A DNA stretch of 64,000 bases, from NCBI GenBank assembly GCA_016794525.1, contig JAEUJY010000059.1:91275-155274 (forward strand), in the 5' to 3' direction. This document shows positions 1 through 17,057 of the stretch, in pieces. Below the pieces are notes generated by a model that saw only the letters and a list, made by a program, of their open reading frames with translations, was not told where the DNA came from and made no database searches. The stretch's first letter is position 1. Every line of letters begins with the position of its first letter. A program made the translations under genes and the position numbers. Source of the stretch: Myxococcales bacterium (GTDB lineage: Bacteria > Myxococcota_A > Polyangia > Haliangiales > Haliangiaceae).

Positions 1-1186
<1,186 letters not shown>

Positions 1187-1193
1187 GTCGCGG

Positions 1194-3899
1194 TCATGAT
1201 AACAGCCCGCGCAGCTCGGCCAGCGCCGCCAGCGCGGCGATCGGGGTCATGCGATCGGGGTCGAGCGCGCGCAGGCGCTGCGCCACCTCGGCGGCCGGCG
1301 CGTCGACGGCGGCGGCAAGGGCTGGCAACAGCGACAGCTGGCCCGGCGGCGCCTGCGCCAGCCGCCGGCCGCTGGGCAGCGCGGCGCCGTCGCCCTCGAG
1401 GCGGGCCAGGATCGCCCGGGCGCGGGCGATCACCGAGCGCGGCAGCCCGGCCAGCCGGGCCACGTCGATGCCGTAGCTCTTCGACGCCGCGCCGGGGACG
1501 ATCCGGCGCAGGAACGCCACCTCGCCGTCCTGCTCGCGCACCAGCGCCGAGACGTTGTGCACGCGTGGCCGATCGTCGGCCATCGCGGTCAGCTCGTGGT
1601 AGTGGGTCGCGAACAGCGTCCGCGCGCCGATCGCGTCGTGCAGGTACTCGGCGACCGCCCACGCGATCGACACGCCGTCGAAGGTCGACGTGCCGCGCCC
1701 GACCTCATCGAGGACCACCAGCGAGCGCCGGGTGGCGTGGGCCAGGATCGCGGCGGTCTCGCGCATCTCGACCATGAACGTCGAGTCGCCGCGGGCCAGG
1801 TTGTCGGTGGCGCCGACGCGGGTGAAGACCCGATCGCAGACGCCGATCGTCGCGGCCGCCGCCGGCACGAAGCTGCCGACCTGCGCCAGGATCACGATGT
1901 GCGCGACCTGGCGCATGAACGTCGACTTGCCGGCCATGTTGGGCCCGGTCACCAGCACGACCTGCTCGCGATCGGCGTCGAGCCGCGCGTCGTTGGGCAC
2001 GAACGTCCCGGCCGGGACCAGCGCCTCGATCACCGGGTGGCGGCCGTCCTTGATGTCGATGACCACCGAGTCGTCGACGACCGGCCGCGCCCAGCCGCGG
2101 CGCTCGGCGACCTCGGCCAGGGTCAGGCACACGTCGATCGTCGCGATCGCCGCGCCGGCGGCCAAGAGCGGCTGGTACAGCGCCGCGACCTCGGCGATGA
2201 GCGCGCGGTGGACCTCGGCCTCGCGGGTCGCGAGCGTGTCCTGGGCCGCCAGCACCTTGGCCTCGAGCTCGGCCAGCTCGCGGGTCACGTAGCGCTCGCC
2301 GCCGGCGACGGTCTGCTTGCGCAGGTAGTCGTCGGGCACGCGCGCCAGCTGGCTCTTGGTGATCTCGATGTAGTAACCGAAGACGCGGTTGTAGCGGACC
2401 TTGAGGCTGCCGATGCCGGTGCGCTCGCGCTCGCGCGCCTCGATCGCCGCGATCGCGTCCTTGCCGCCATCGGCGAGGCCGCGGCACTCGTCGACCACCG
2501 CGTCGAAGCCGGGGCGGACGAAGCCGCCGTCCTTGACCAGCGCGCCGGGCTGCTCGACCAGCGCGGCGTCGAGGTGCGCGGCCAACGTCGCCAGCGCCGG
2601 CGTGGCCACCGGGCGCAGGTCGGTCAGGGTCGGCGCGCCGTCGAGCCGCGGCGACGGCACCGCCAGCGCCGCCAGCGCCGGCAGCGCCAGCAGCGTGTCG
2701 CGCAGCCGGCCCAGGTCGCGGGGCCCGGCGACGCCCAGCGTGGCCTTGCCGGCCAGGCGCTCGAGGTCGCTGGTGGCCTTGAGCTCGCGGCGCAGCTCGC
2801 GGCGCACCTCGGCGGCGGCCAGGAAGTCGGCCACCGCGTCGGCGCGCTGCGCGATCGCCGCGCGATCGGTAAGTGGATATAGAAGCCAGCGCCGCAACAG
2901 CCGCGCCCCGGGCGCGGTGGTGGTGTCGTCGAGGACGTCGAGCAGCGAGCCCTGCCGCCGCGCGCCGACCAGCGTCTGGCACAGCTCGAGGTTGGCGATC
3001 GCCGCCTCGTCGAGGACCATCGTCGCGCCCGGCTGGTAGCAGGCCAGCCGCGCGATCGGCAGCGTGCCGCCGGGCTGGGTGGCGCGCGCGTAGGCCAGCA
3101 CGGTGGCGGCGGCCTGGACCAGCGCCGGCTGCGCGGCCAGCTCGACCAGCGACTCGGCCAGCGCCGCGCCCAGCGCCGCGGTCGCGTCGCCGAGCGCCGG
3201 CACCGGCGCCGCCCCCCACACCGCGGCGTAGCGGCGCAGCGGCGCGCCCGGCGCGGCCATGCCGCCCGGGGCCAGCTCGTCGGCGGCGACGATCACCTCG
3301 CGCGGACCGACCCGGGCCAGCTCGTCGACCGTGGCCGCCGCCGTCGCCAGCTCGGTGGCGCGGAACTCGCCGGTGGTGACGTCGAGGTAGGCCAGCCCGA
3401 ACCGCGGCTCGGGCGGCGGCTCGGGCGGCGGCTTGCGGGCGCCCCGCGCGACCGGGGCCGGCGGCGCCGCCGGCGGTGTGGCCCGCACCACCGCCGCGAC
3501 GTAGCGGCCGGCCTTGGGATCGAGCGCGTCCTCGTCGACCACCACGCCGGGCGTGACGATCCGGACGACGTCGCGGCGCACCAGCCCCTTGGCGACCTTG
3601 GGGTCCTCGACCTGCTCGCAGATCACGACCTTGTGGCCGAGGTCGGTCAGCTTGGCGACGTAGCCGCGGGCGGCGTGGTGCGGCACCCCGCACATCGGCA
3701 CCGCGTCGACCTTGCCCTTGTCGCGGGTGGTGAGCGTCAGGTCGAGCAGCCCCGCCGCCACCACCGCGTCCTCGAAGAACATCTCGTAGAAGTCGCCGAG
3801 GCGGAAGAAGACGATCGCGTCGGGGTGGCGATCCTTCACGTCCAGGAACTGCCGCATGAGCGGCGTCTGGGACGGAGAGCTGGCGGAGCTGGCGCGCAC
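1194..3899 (-). CDS. mutS: DNA mismatch repair protein MutS
   Basis: MutS recognises mismatches and small loops and signals repair through MutL. The 901-residue length fits MutS1. The N-terminal mismatch-recognition domain has the FYE motif in GDFYEMF (Phe37 and Glu39), the wedge and hydrogen-bonding residues. Near residue 640 lies the Walker [10 protein letters not shown], followed by Walker B and the [13 protein letters not shown] signature of the ATPase. The connector region carries an insertion rich in Ala, Pro and Arg (about 145-165) compared with E. coli. The GTG start is followed by about ten low-complexity residues before the conserved TPLMRQFL block; no strong ribosome-binding site is seen. 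The gene lies 69 bases downstream of the SPOR-domain gene, and a kinase gene follows. MutL is not in the window. Confidence 0.97.
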   Translation of the reverse strand: MRASSASSPSQTPLMRQFLDVKDRHPDAIVFFRLGDFYEMFFEDAVVAAGLLDLTLTTRDKGKVDAVPMCGVPHHAARGYVAKLTDLGHKVVICEQVEDPKVAKGLVRRDVVRIVTPGVVVDEDALDPKAGRYVAAVVRATPPAAPPAPVARGARKPPPEPPPEPRFGLAYLDVTTGEFRATELATAAATVDELARVGPREVIVAADELAPGGMAAPGAPLRRYAAVWGAAPVPALGDATAALGAALAESLVELAAQPALVQAAATVLAYARATQPGGTLPIARLACYQPGATMVLDEAAIANLELCQTLVGARRQGSLLDVLDDTTTAPGARLLRRWLLYPLTDRAAIAQRADAVADFLAAAEVRRELRRELKATSDLERLAGKATLGVAGPRDLGRLRDTLLALPALAALAVPSPRLDGAPTLTDLRPVATPALATLAAHLDAALVEQPGALVKDGGFVRPGFDAVVDECRGLADGGKDAIAAIEARERERTGIGSLKVRYNRVFGYYIEITKSQLARVPDDYLRKQTVAGGERYVTRELAELEAKVLAAQDTLATREAEVHRALIAEVAALYQPLLAAGAAIATIDVCLTLAEVAERRGWARPVVDDSVVIDIKDGRHPVIEALVPAGTFVPNDARLDADREQVVLVTGPNMAGKSTFMRQVAHIVILAQVGSFVPAAAATIGVCDRVFTRVGATDNLARGDSTFMVEMRETAAILAHATRRSLVVLDEVGRGTSTFDGVSIAWAVAEYLHDAIGARTLFATHYHELTAMADDRPRVHNVSALVREQDGEVAFLRRIVPGAASKSYGIDVARLAGLPRSVIARARAILARLEGDGAALPSGRRLAQAPPGQLSLLPALAAAVDAPAAEVAQRLRALDPDRMTPIAALAALAELRGLLS

Positions 3900-3968
3900 G
3901 AGATCGGCGTCTTGTAGCCGATCGCTATGACGCCGCGCGCGCCGCCCCGCCCTCGCCCGCCGGCCGGC

Positions 3969-4700
3969 TCACAGCCGGATGACGTAGGCGATCTTCGGCA
4001 CCTTCTTCTCGAACTCGCCCTTGGCCGCGACCGCGTCCTCGTAGGTCGCGTACTTGCCCAGGCGCACCCGGAAGAACTTCTTGCCGTCGACGTCGGCCGA
4101 GGTGACGTAGGCGGCGTAGCCCGCGGCCTTGACCGTGGCCAGGAACGCGTCGGCCTCGGCCTGATCCTGGAACGCCGACAGCTGCAGCGTGAACTTGGCC
4201 GGCCCCGCCGCCGCGTCGGGCGCCTTGGGGGCGGCCGGCTTCGGCTCGGCGGCCTTCGGCTCGGCGGGCTTCGGCTCGACGGCCTTCGGCTCGGCCTTCG
4301 GCTCGGCGGCCTTCGGCTCCTCGGCCTTGGGCTCCTCGCCCTTCGCCGCCGGCGGCTCGACGGCCTTGGCCGGGGCCGCGGCCTTGCGCGCGCCGAGCGC
4401 GGCGATCTCGCGATCGACGGCGGCCGACGGGCCGCCGCTGCCGCCCAGCGCGTTGGGGAACGTCATCGAGCCCTCGCCGGCGCCGAGCCGATCGAGCGCC
4501 GCCAGCGGATCCCGCTGGGCCGACGTCGCCGCGACCTTGTCGACGTGGCCGCGGGCCTCGAGCCGGCGCCCGACCATCACGCCGAGGACGAACACCAGGC
4601 ACGCCACCACGGCGCCGCCGAAGAACAGGTAGAAGATCTGGCGCCCGTCGAGGCTGACCTCGATCTTGTCCTTGTACAGCTCGCTATCGGTTCCAGCCAT
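3969..4700 (-). CDS. Membrane-anchored SPOR-domain protein
   Basis: SPOR domains bind denuded septal peptidoglycan, so the likely role is in cell division or envelope remodelling (DedD/FtsN-like architecture). The 243-residue protein has a short cytoplasmic N-terminus, one transmembrane helix (about 22-45), a periplasmic linker of repeated EPK/AEPKA units (about 105-160), and a C-terminal SPOR domain (about 168-243) with the LQLSAF and [15 protein letters not shown] blocks. ATG at 4700 has GGAG seven bases upstream. The lysine/proline/alanine linker is the kind that spans the cell wall. The upstream neighbour is a large lipoprotein and the downstream neighbour mutS; neither points to a specific division partner. 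Confidence 0.88.
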   Translation of the reverse strand: MAGTDSELYKDKIEVSLDGRQIFYLFFGGAVVACLVFVLGVMVGRRLEARGHVDKVAATSAQRDPLAALDRLGAGEGSMTFPNALGGSGGPSAAVDREIAALGARKAAAPAKAVEPPAAKGEEPKAEEPKAAEPKAEPKAVEPKPAEPKAAEPKPAAPKAPDAAAGPAKFTLQLSAFQDQAEADAFLATVKAAGYAAYVTSADVDGKKFFRVRLGKYATYEDAVAAKGEFEKKVPKIAYVIRL

Positions 4701-4805
4701 GGGCAGCTCCTACCCCGACGCTTGCGCAGGCGGAAGCGCGGAGCAAGTTTTCCGGCCCCGCCAGCCCGCCGCGCGGTCGATTCGCGGCCCGACGGCGATC
4801 CAGGG

Positions 4806-7800
4806 CTACTGGAGGTGGACCGCGCCGTCGGGAGCCCGCGGCGAGACCCGCACCAGCTGGCCGCGGACGTTGGTCGACGAGTTGTTCGTCGGCTGGGTGT
4901 CGCCGCCGTCCACCACCCAGATCGCGCCGTCGGGGGCGCGCACGACGTTGGTCGGCTGCGCGATCGCGTCACCCATCGTCCGCGGCAGGAAGCCATCGAC
5001 GATGCGGAACTGGATCGACGCGTCGCGGTGGACGGTGGGCACGTCGACCAGGCCGCCGGCGCGGTCGTCGCGGCACATCGCGTCGCCGGGGTAGGTCGGA
5101 TCGACGAAGGTCAGGCGCAAGAGCGGGTTCTGGAAGCGGATGCCGCGGGTGGTCCGGGTCACCAGCTTGGTCCCGGCGGTGGTCAGCTCGCAGGTGCCCG
5201 GCTTGTAGTCCGGCTGCTTCTCGACCTGATCGATCGTCTCGCTGCACGGGTTGGGCGTGAGATCGGTGGGGCCGGTGCCGGTGCACGGCGGCGCGGTCAG
5301 CGGCACGCGCCCGACCAGGAGCGGGCTGGCGGCCGGGTCCTTGACGCAGCGGCCGGCGCTGTCGGCGATGAACGGGTGCAGGTAGCCCGAGCGCGAGCCG
5401 ATCGCGACGAACGCGTCGGCGGCGCGCAGGTCGTAGCGCTGCAGGCCGCTGGCGCACTCGGCCGCCGGCACGATGCCCTCGATGCAGTGGCCGGCGCGGC
5501 ACAGCGTGCCGGCGTCGCACTGGTCGTCGGACTGGCACGTCATCACGCAGCGGTTCAGCGCCGGGGTGCGGAAGGTGTCGGGCTCGCAGGCGTAGGTGCG
5601 GTTGGGCGCGGCGGTGTCGTCGTCGACCGGGTGATCGGGCGACACCAGCTGCGCGTCGTAGAGCGCCAGGTCCTGGCACTGCTGGTTCGAGGTGCAGCCG
5701 GTGACCGGCGTCGTGCGCAGCTCGCGCTTGCGCTCGCGCAGGGTCAGGCGCCCGGCCAGCGCGTCCACGACCGCGTAGCGCCGCAGCGACACCAGGTAGT
5801 CGCGGCACAGGCCGGGCAGCGTGTCGAGCTTGTCCTTGGGCAGGCACGCGCCGGTGGCGATCGTCGCGTCGGGGTGGACGAAGCAGGTCTCGCCGAGCCC
5901 GCACTGGGCGTCGCCGCGGGCCGGGTCGCAGCCGCGCAAGGTCACGATGTCGCGCGGCTCGACGCCGGCGGCGCAGAACGGCGCGCTGGGATCGACGACG
6001 CTGATGCCGCCGCCGCCGATGTCGACCAGGCCGGTCCGCACCTGCGGGCCGTCGAGCGCCTGGCTGCCGTCGGTGCGGTCGTTGGACAAGAGGCCCTCCC
6101 ACACGAACTGCCAGTCCTCCTCAAAGCCCAGCGCGTGCCAGTCGGGGTAGGTCGCGAGGCGCACGTCGAGGGGCGCCGAGAAGTTGGTGTCGGGCACCGG
6201 CACGCTGGCGTCGGTGCCGACGCACAGCGACTGGTGCACCGCGGGCAACGCGTAGCTCTTCTCGCTGGCCAGCGACGCGCCCGAGAAGATGCGCACCGGG
6301 TTGGCGTCGGCGTGGGGGCCGCCGATCACCAGCGCGCTCGACGGGACGTCGCTCGGGGGGCTCGGCGACAGCGCCGCGCAGTCGCGCCGCTGCACCATAT
6401 CCTCCTCGAACAGGTTGTCGGCGTTGCGCGCGAAGCCGCTGTCGCGGATCTGGTGCGGCAGCACCAGCGGCAGCTGGGTGGCCAGCGGATCGCTGGCGAC
6501 CCGGGTGTCGTCGATGTTGTCGTCGTCGATGTTGACGACGACGGTGAAGCCGTTCGACAGCGATACGTACGCGAAGTGGCCGGCCAGCCGCTCGGGCCGC
6601 TCGGTGATGCTGGTGTTGTTGGCCGCGCCGATCGCCACCGCCACCGGCCGCGCCGGGCCGGCGAACTCGACGCCGGGGCTGCGGGCGCCGGCGCGTCGCG
6701 GCGGCGTCGCCGGATCGCCCACGGCCATGCAGATGAACGCGTCGCTGTCGTTCTCGGTCAACAGGTAGCGCGGGTCGACCTGGGTGTCGCACTCGCGGTT
6801 GGCCACCAGCACCTCGGCGACGCGCACCGTGCCGTCGCTGGCGACCGCGTAGACGAACTGCGCGTCGGTGCCGCTGTCGCCGTCGTTGAGCCCGCCGTTG
6901 CCGCCCATCGTGATCTGCGCCGACAGCGCGACGTCGGTGACGCCGACGTCGCCGTCGAGATCGACCTGGCTGACGGTCGCCGGCAGGCCGGTCGCGGCCA
7001 GCGTCACGACGGTCACGACCGGGCGGTTGGCCACGCCGATCGCCAGCTTCTGGGTGCCGACCCGCTCGTCGCGGACGATGTCGAGCGACGTCGGACGGGC
7101 GCCGTCGACGATCGGGTCGCGGTCGCCGCACTCGCGGGGGCAGCTGAGCTCGCCGTCGCCCACGGTCGCGGTGCCGTCGGCGGCGAAGCGGATCGACGCC
7201 ACCGCGCGGCCGGTCGCCGCGTCGATCGCCGCCACCGCGTGGCAGTCGGGGTACGCGACGTAGTGGATGCCGACCGGGGTCGCCGGGCAAGCGGCGCCGA
7301 TCGGCGAGGCCAGATCGGTCGCGGCCAGCGCCGCCGGGCGCGCCAAGAGCGGCGCGCCGCTGGCGGTGGTCAGCGGCAGCTCCGACACGATCGGCGCGTC
7401 GCCCTTGGCCACCACCTGCAGGAGGTCGATCACCGACAGATCGCAGCTGCCCGCGTTGGCGGTGAGCAGGTGGCAGCCGGCGGTGTCGGTGTCGATCGCG
7501 ATCGGCGTCGCGCCGACCGCCAGCGCGTTGTGGCCGGGGATGTAACGGTCGGCGTCGTCGACGGTGAAGTCGCGCTCGCCGTACTCGGGCACGCCGGTCG
7601 CGACGTCGGCGTCGGCCAGGCCGAGCAGCTTGGTGTAGGCGACGGTGATCGTCCCCGTCGTGGGCTGGACCGCGGCCGTGTACCAGAACATCGCCGAGTT
7701 CGCGATGCCCTCCTGGCCCGGCGGCACGTCGATCGCGTCCGAGGCGAACGCCGGCGAGCCGATGGCGCGGATGCGGCACGACGCCAGCGGCTGCGGCGTC

Positions 7801-7961
7801 TGGACGCTCTCGCCGGTGTCGGTGCGCTTCATCGCGCCGTAGCAGCCGAACGCGACGTCGACCGGGTTGTCGAACCGCCGGGTGACCGACACCTCGGTGC
7901 CGGTCTCTCCACACGCAGCGGTCGCCACGACGGCGAGCGCGAACAGCGAACGGGACTTCAC
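4806..7961 (-). CDS. Large Cys-rich lipoprotein of unknown function (1051 aa)
   Basis: Not recognised as a characterised family. The GTG start at 7961 is set by a GGGAGG ribosome-binding site seven bases upstream and overlaps the stop of the preceding gene (GTGA), so the two are translationally coupled. The N-terminus is a lipoprotein signal with Cys in ATAAC. Most of the chain reads like repeated beta-strand/loop segments (VAVAIGAAN, FAYVSLSNG, DVALSAQIT) as in beta-propeller proteins. The C-terminal third has Cys-rich segments of the CGLGETCF, CTSNQQCQD and CQSDDQCDAGTLC type, resembling Dickkopf-like Cys-rich repeats seen in myxobacterial surface proteins. It lies 105 bases upstream of the SPOR gene. 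A role at the outer membrane surface is an inference from the lipobox. Longer versions of this frame starting near 9041 are frame artefacts. Confidence 0.8.
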   Translation of the reverse strand: MKSRSLFALAVVATAACGETGTEVSVTRRFDNPVDVAFGCYGAMKRTDTGESVQTPQPLASCRIRAIGSPAFASDAIDVPPGQEGIANSAMFWYTAAVQPTTGTITVAYTKLLGLADADVATGVPEYGERDFTVDDADRYIPGHNALAVGATPIAIDTDTAGCHLLTANAGSCDLSVIDLLQVVAKGDAPIVSELPLTTASGAPLLARPAALAATDLASPIGAACPATPVGIHYVAYPDCHAVAAIDAATGRAVASIRFAADGTATVGDGELSCPRECGDRDPIVDGARPTSLDIVRDERVGTQKLAIGVANRPVVTVVTLAATGLPATVSQVDLDGDVGVTDVALSAQITMGGNGGLNDGDSGTDAQFVYAVASDGTVRVAEVLVANRECDTQVDPRYLLTENDSDAFICMAVGDPATPPRRAGARSPGVEFAGPARPVAVAIGAANNTSITERPERLAGHFAYVSLSNGFTVVVNIDDDNIDDTRVASDPLATQLPLVLPHQIRDSGFARNADNLFEEDMVQRRDCAALSPSPPSDVPSSALVIGGPHADANPVRIFSGASLASEKSYALPAVHQSLCVGTDASVPVPDTNFSAPLDVRLATYPDWHALGFEEDWQFVWEGLLSNDRTDGSQALDGPQVRTGLVDIGGGGISVVDPSAPFCAAGVEPRDIVTLRGCDPARGDAQCGLGETCFVHPDATIATGACLPKDKLDTLPGLCRDYLVSLRRYAVVDALAGRLTLRERKRELRTTPVTGCTSNQQCQDLALYDAQLVSPDHPVDDDTAAPNRTYACEPDTFRTPALNRCVMTCQSDDQCDAGTLCRAGHCIEGIVPAAECASGLQRYDLRAADAFVAIGSRSGYLHPFIADSAGRCVKDPAASPLLVGRVPLTAPPCTGTGPTDLTPNPCSETIDQVEKQPDYKPGTCELTTAGTKLVTRTTRGIRFQNPLLRLTFVDPTYPGDAMCRDDRAGGLVDVPTVHRDASIQFRIVDGFLPRTMGDAIAQPTNVVRAPDGAIWVVDGGDTQPTNNSSTNVRGQLVRVSPRAPDGAVHLQ

Positions 7962-9286
7962 GAGTTGCCTCCCAGGCGGAGCACGACCCGGTACGCGACC
8001 GGCGACGTCGGATCGATGTCGACGACCGCGAGCGAGTCGTCGAGGAAGTTGGCCACCAGCAAGAGCCCGCGGCTGGGCACCGCGGCGCTGGCGATCGGGC
8101 CGCGGCCGGTGAGCGTCGTGGCCGCGACCGCGCCGCCGGCGCGGGGATCGACGACGTAGACCTGGCCGTCGCCGTAGCACGTCACGTAGGCGCGCTCGCC
8201 GGCGCCGGTCTCGGCGGCGGTCACCGAGGTCGCCTGCCGGCAGATGTCGGTCGACGCGATCACCCGGTTGACCGGCACGCCGGTCGGCCCGAGGCTGGTG
8301 TCGTACTCCTGCAGCGCCGGCGGCATGCGGTTGACGAAGAACGCGCGATCGCCGCCGTCGCGGAAGACGATGCCGCGCGAGTCGTCGGCGGTGCCGCCGG
8401 AGTCCGAGCCGCTGCCGACCGCGTTCTGGAAGAAGAAGCCGCCGCTGACCAGCGACGGCTGGCGGCCGGCGGGGCGGGCGACGGTGAACAGGAACACCCG
8501 GTCGGTGTCGACGCTCTGGGCGTAGAGCAGGTCGTCGGCGCCGGCCTTGCGCCCGGCGATGCCCGACATCCCGACCGACAGGCCGATCGACCGCGCGTCG
8601 ACCAGGCTCGGCACGCCGGCGGCTGGCGAGTCGATCAGCGAGATGATGCCGTTGGCGAAGTGCGACACCACGGCGAACTGGCCGAGCGAGTCGGCGAAGA
8701 CGCCGTAGGGCTCGCTGGGCAGGCCGGGCGGGTCGTCGAAGCCGGTCAGCTCGACCAGGCGGTGCTCGTCGTCGCACAGCGGGAAGCCCTGGCCGGTGCT
8801 GCACGCCAGCGCGCGGGTCGCCGGGTCCCAGTCCATCCAGGTGATCGACGGATCGCCGCGCACCGGGACCAGCAGGCGCAGCTTGCCGCCGCCGAGATCC
8901 TGGGTGGTCACGGCGCTGGCGAAGTTGCCGATGCGGACGCCAGCGCCGTCGATCAAGAAGTCGGCCTCGGGGCAGGCCAGCGTCTCGGTGGCGTCGGTCG
9001 GGACGCTGCACCCCGCCGGGACCGTGCGGTTGCTCTTCCACGCCGCCACGACCTGCTCGACGACCGCCAGGTCGACGACCTGGACCGTGCCGGAGTCGTA
9101 GGTCAGGTCCGAGTTGGCCGACACCACGAACGCGACCGAGTCATCGGGCGCCACCGTCACCGCGGTCGGGTAGAAGATGCGGTCGGGATCGGGGCGGACC
9201 TCCGACTCCGAGGCGGTGCACGCCACCACGCCGGCGGCGAGCAACGCCCAGCGAGACGACCAGCGAGATGACCGGACGAGATCCAT
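7958..9286 (-). CDS. Beta-propeller-like lipoprotein of unknown function
   Basis: A 442-residue exported lipoprotein. The signal peptide runs from Met1 to a lipobox (AAGVVAC), and the mature chain shows repeated segments of the type VTVAPDDSVAFVVSAN and GQVYVVDPRAGG, typical of YVTN/YncE-like beta-propeller surface proteins. No catalytic motif is seen. I chose ATG at 9286 because it gives a normal signal peptide; an upstream ATG at 9349, overlapping the ppdK stop (ATGA) and preceded by GGAG, would add 21 residues and cannot be excluded. The stop overlaps the start of the next lipoprotein gene. The pair probably forms one functional unit, cotranscribed behind ppdK, although no link to PPDK chemistry is evident. 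Confidence 0.8.
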   Translation of the reverse strand: MDLVRSSRWSSRWALLAAGVVACTASESEVRPDPDRIFYPTAVTVAPDDSVAFVVSANSDLTYDSGTVQVVDLAVVEQVVAAWKSNRTVPAGCSVPTDATETLACPEADFLIDGAGVRIGNFASAVTTQDLGGGKLRLLVPVRGDPSITWMDWDPATRALACSTGQGFPLCDDEHRLVELTGFDDPPGLPSEPYGVFADSLGQFAVVSHFANGIISLIDSPAAGVPSLVDARSIGLSVGMSGIAGRKAGADDLLYAQSVDTDRVFLFTVARPAGRQPSLVSGGFFFQNAVGSGSDSGGTADDSRGIVFRDGGDRAFFVNRMPPALQEYDTSLGPTGVPVNRVIASTDICRQATSVTAAETGAGERAYVTCYGDGQVYVVDPRAGGAVAATTLTGRGPIASAAVPSRGLLLVANFLDDSLAVVDIDPTSPVAYRVVLRLGGNS

Positions 9287-9345
9287 GGCAGCCAGCTTGG
9301 ACCGGCGGCTGCCGGCGGGGGTTGCCTGGGTGACGGGGCGCACAG

Positions 9346-15192
<5,847 letters not shown>

Positions 15193-15222
15193 GGGGGATC
15201 CGGGGGGCGCGAAAGGCGGCGC

Positions 15223-15252
15223 ACCGTACCTCGCGAAAAACGCCCCGGTCAA
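15223..15252 (-). promoter_or_regulatory. Probable housekeeping promoter of glyQ-glyS-ppdK
   Basis: On the minus strand TTGACC (15252-15247) and TACGGT (15228-15223) are separated by 18 bases, a good vegetative sigma-factor promoter. Transcription would start about 25 bases before the glyQ ATG. It lies back to back with the promoter at 15275-15303. Confidence 0.55.
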
Positions 15253-15274
15253 GGAGCTAACCCCTTGCGATCTC

Positions 15275-15303
15275 TTGACGATCGGCAAGCGGCCGGCTAG
15301 CGT
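15275..15303 (+). promoter_or_regulatory. Probable promoter of the PPC-domain lipoprotein gene
   Basis: TTGACG (15275-15280), a 17-base spacer and TAGCGT (15298-15303). The -10 box ends seven bases before the ATG at 15311, so the mRNA would be leaderless or nearly so. Confidence 0.5.
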
Positions 15304-15310
15304 CGTGGCG

Positions 15311-15877
15311 ATGCAGAGGGGTGCACCCGTGCGCGCTCGTGCCGAGCGCGGTTTCGCCGTCGGGCTCGTCGGCGCCCTCGCGCTCGCCGCCAGCGGCTGC
15401 TCGCTCGTCCTCGACTTCGACAAGCCGACCGACGCCGCCCCCGCCGATGCGCCGGTCACCCCCGAGCAGTGCGCGGCCAACGAGCCCAACGACACGCCGG
15501 CCACGGCCACCGCGTGGGCCGGGCAAGACATCAGCGCCGCCATCTGCCCGACCGGCGGCACCGGCGACGTCGATCTGTTCGCGGTCGGCCTGGTCGACGG
15601 CCAGCCGATCCGCGCGACGATCACCTTCATGAACCGCAACGGCGCCGGCGATCTCGACCTGCGCCTGCTCACCGGCGACGGCGGGATGGTGCTCGACGAC
15701 TCGAAGACGTCGGCCGACACCGAGATGGTGCTGTGCCCGGGCGGCTCGCCGTGCCCGCCGATCACCAACGGCACGTACCTGATCGAGGTGAAGGGCTTCA
15801 CCACGTCGGTGACCTCCGCCTACGTGCTGCACATCGAGACCACCGCCGACGTCGACGCCGGCATCGACGCGATGTGA
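15311..15877 (+). CDS. PPC-domain lipoprotein
   Basis: A 188-residue lipoprotein. The start at ATG 15311 gives a signal peptide with lipobox AASGC and a Cys about 30 residues in; the frame is open further upstream to 15191 but that part overlaps the glyQ start and has no signal character. After a Pro/Ala-rich spacer, the mature part has the pattern of a bacterial pre-peptidase C-terminal (PPC) domain: [14 protein letters not shown], then [20 protein letters not shown], then GDLDLRLL, ending in YVLHIE. PPC domains are beta-sandwich modules on secreted proteins; here the domain stands alone without an enzyme. It diverges from glyQ. Function unknown beyond surface location. Two other PPC lipoproteins occur at 36857 and 45067. 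Confidence 0.82.
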   Translation: MQRGAPVRARAERGFAVGLVGALALAASGCSLVLDFDKPTDAAPADAPVTPEQCAANEPNDTPATATAWAGQDISAAICPTGGTGDVDLFAVGLVDGQPIRATITFMNRNGAGDLDLRLLTGDGGMVLDDSKTSADTEMVLCPGGSPCPPITNGTYLIEVKGFTTSVTSAYVLHIETTADVDAGIDAM

Positions 15878-15902
15878 GCGACCGCCGCGACGCGGCGGAC
15901 CT

Positions 15903-16169
15903 TCAGGCCGGCTTGGGCTCGACCGCGCGCAGCGCCGCGACCAGGGGATCGGCGCGGTCTTTCGGTTCGACGTGGACGTCGCGGTTGATCGATTCGCCGT
16001 CGGCGCCGTGGACCTCGGGCTCGTACGGATCCTGGCCGTAGGCGTCGCGCACCAGCACGGCGCGCTCGGGCTCGTCGTGCACCGGCGCGGGGACGTCGTC
16101 GGGATCGGTCGGCGCGGTGGCGGCGCGCGGCGGGAGAGGCGTCAGCGGGATCGGCGTGGGAGTGCTCAT
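15903..16169 (-). CDS. Small acidic hypothetical protein
   Basis: An 88-residue protein with no recognised family. It starts with a Pro/Thr-rich segment ([15 protein letters not shown]) and continues with a charged stretch rich in Asp, Glu and Val ([33 protein letters not shown]). There is no signal peptide or membrane segment. Start ATG 16169 is chosen because upstream residues in this frame are Arg-rich antisense-like sequence. No good ribosome-binding site is visible; a 13-base perfect palindrome lies seven bases before the start. It converges with the PPC lipoprotein gene, 25 bases away. Real coding status is only moderately supported. Confidence 0.5.
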   Translation of the reverse strand: MSTPTPIPLTPLPPRAATAPTDPDDVPAPVHDEPERAVLVRDAYGQDPYEPEVHGADGESINRDVHVEPKDRADPLVAALRAVEPKPA

Positions 16170-16175
16170 GGTCGG

Positions 16176-16188
16176 GTTGCAGTGCAAC
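16176..16188. promoter_or_regulatory. 13-bp palindrome upstream of small gene, possible operator
   Basis: Perfect inverted repeat GTTGCA-G-TGCAAC, seven bases before the ATG at 16169 of the minus-strand gene. It is AT-richer than its surroundings and could be an operator. This is inference only; no cognate regulator is identified. Confidence 0.3.
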
Positions 16189-16333
16189 GCCGAGACCACG
16201 CGGCGGGCGCGCCCGCGGGCCGCATGAGACCCCGCGCGCACGGTGCGTGGGCGCCCACCGCGCGCGGGCGCACGCAGTCCCCGCCGCGGCGGCGCGCGCG
16301 GCGATGGCACGCCGCCTGCTGTTCGTCTCCCTT

Positions 16334-16705
16334 ATGATCGACAAGCCCAACGCCCGGAGTTCTTCGTCCGCGCCCGCCGCGCCCGCCCGATCGTACGACG
16401 CGCTGGTGCGCGCGGTGGTGCCCCTGCCCGACTCGTCGCACCGCCCGAGCGCCGACGAGGCCGCCGCCGCCGAGGAGCCGCGCGCGCCCGTGACCGAGGG
16501 CCCCGCCGACGTCCGCGCCGCCGTGCGCGCCGCGCTCGACGCCCTGCCCCACGCCGACCTCGCCGACGTGCAGGTCGCCGTGCACCAGGGCACCGCCACC
16601 ATCGCCGGCTCGGTCGCGCGCGCCGACGATCGCGATCGCATCGTCGCCGCCCTGAGCGCCATCCCCGGCCTCGTCATCGTCGACGAGCTGCGCGTCCGGC
16701 TGTAG
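16334..16705 (+). CDS. BON-domain protein
   Basis: A 123-residue protein with an Ala/Ser/Pro-rich N-terminal half and a C-terminal BON-like domain (about 70-123): [22 protein letters not shown], then [30 protein letters not shown], ending [12 protein letters not shown] domains are small alpha/beta modules found in osmotically induced periplasmic proteins and secretins, thought to contact membranes or phospholipid. No signal peptide is evident from ATG 16334, so it may be cytoplasmic; the frame extends upstream to 16247 but without a convincing signal sequence. It is followed immediately by a long hexanucleotide repeat array and a hairpin. Confidence 0.68.
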   Translation: MIDKPNARSSSSAPAAPARSYDALVRAVVPLPDSSHRPSADEAAAAEEPRAPVTEGPADVRAAVRAALDALPHADLADVQVAVHQGTATIAGSVARADDRDRIVAALSAIPGLVIVDELRVRL

Positions 16706-16708
16706 CCC

Positions 16709-16956
<248 letters not shown>

Positions 16957-16964
16957 AAATACGA

Positions 16965-16999
16965 ACGGCCCGGTCGTTCCGCTGAACGCTCCGGGCCGT
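16965..16999. terminator. Hairpin after the hexanucleotide array
   Basis: Nine-base-pair stem ACGGCCCGG (16965-16973) with CCGGGCCGT (16991-16999) around a 17-base loop. No U-tract follows, so termination activity is uncertain. It lies between two convergent genes. Confidence 0.4.
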
Positions 17000-17000
17000 C

Positions 17001-17055
17001 TTGGGTGGGGGCCCCGGCGAATGCCGGGGGAGGGTTTGGCGACAAACCCTCTCTA
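17001..17055. repeat. Dispersed palindromic intergenic element, copy A
   Basis: Starts with GGGTGGGGGCCC, then a GC-rich hairpin CCCCGGCgaatGCCGGGG, then AGGGTTT (17031-17037) paired with AAACCCT (17044-17050), then CTCTCTA next to the stop of the minus-strand cytochrome gene. The same order of blocks occurs at 22391-22459 (opposite orientation) and 47302-47413. The AGGGTTT hairpin may act as terminator of the cytochrome gene. Confidence 0.8.
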
Positions 17056-17057
17056 CA

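Noticed and set aside
3927..8159. 1410-residue open frame on the plus strand
   Set aside because: Antisense to mutS-upstream, SPOR and lipoprotein genes; Arg/Ala/Val/Gly-rich without any domain. Result of GC-rich third codon positions.
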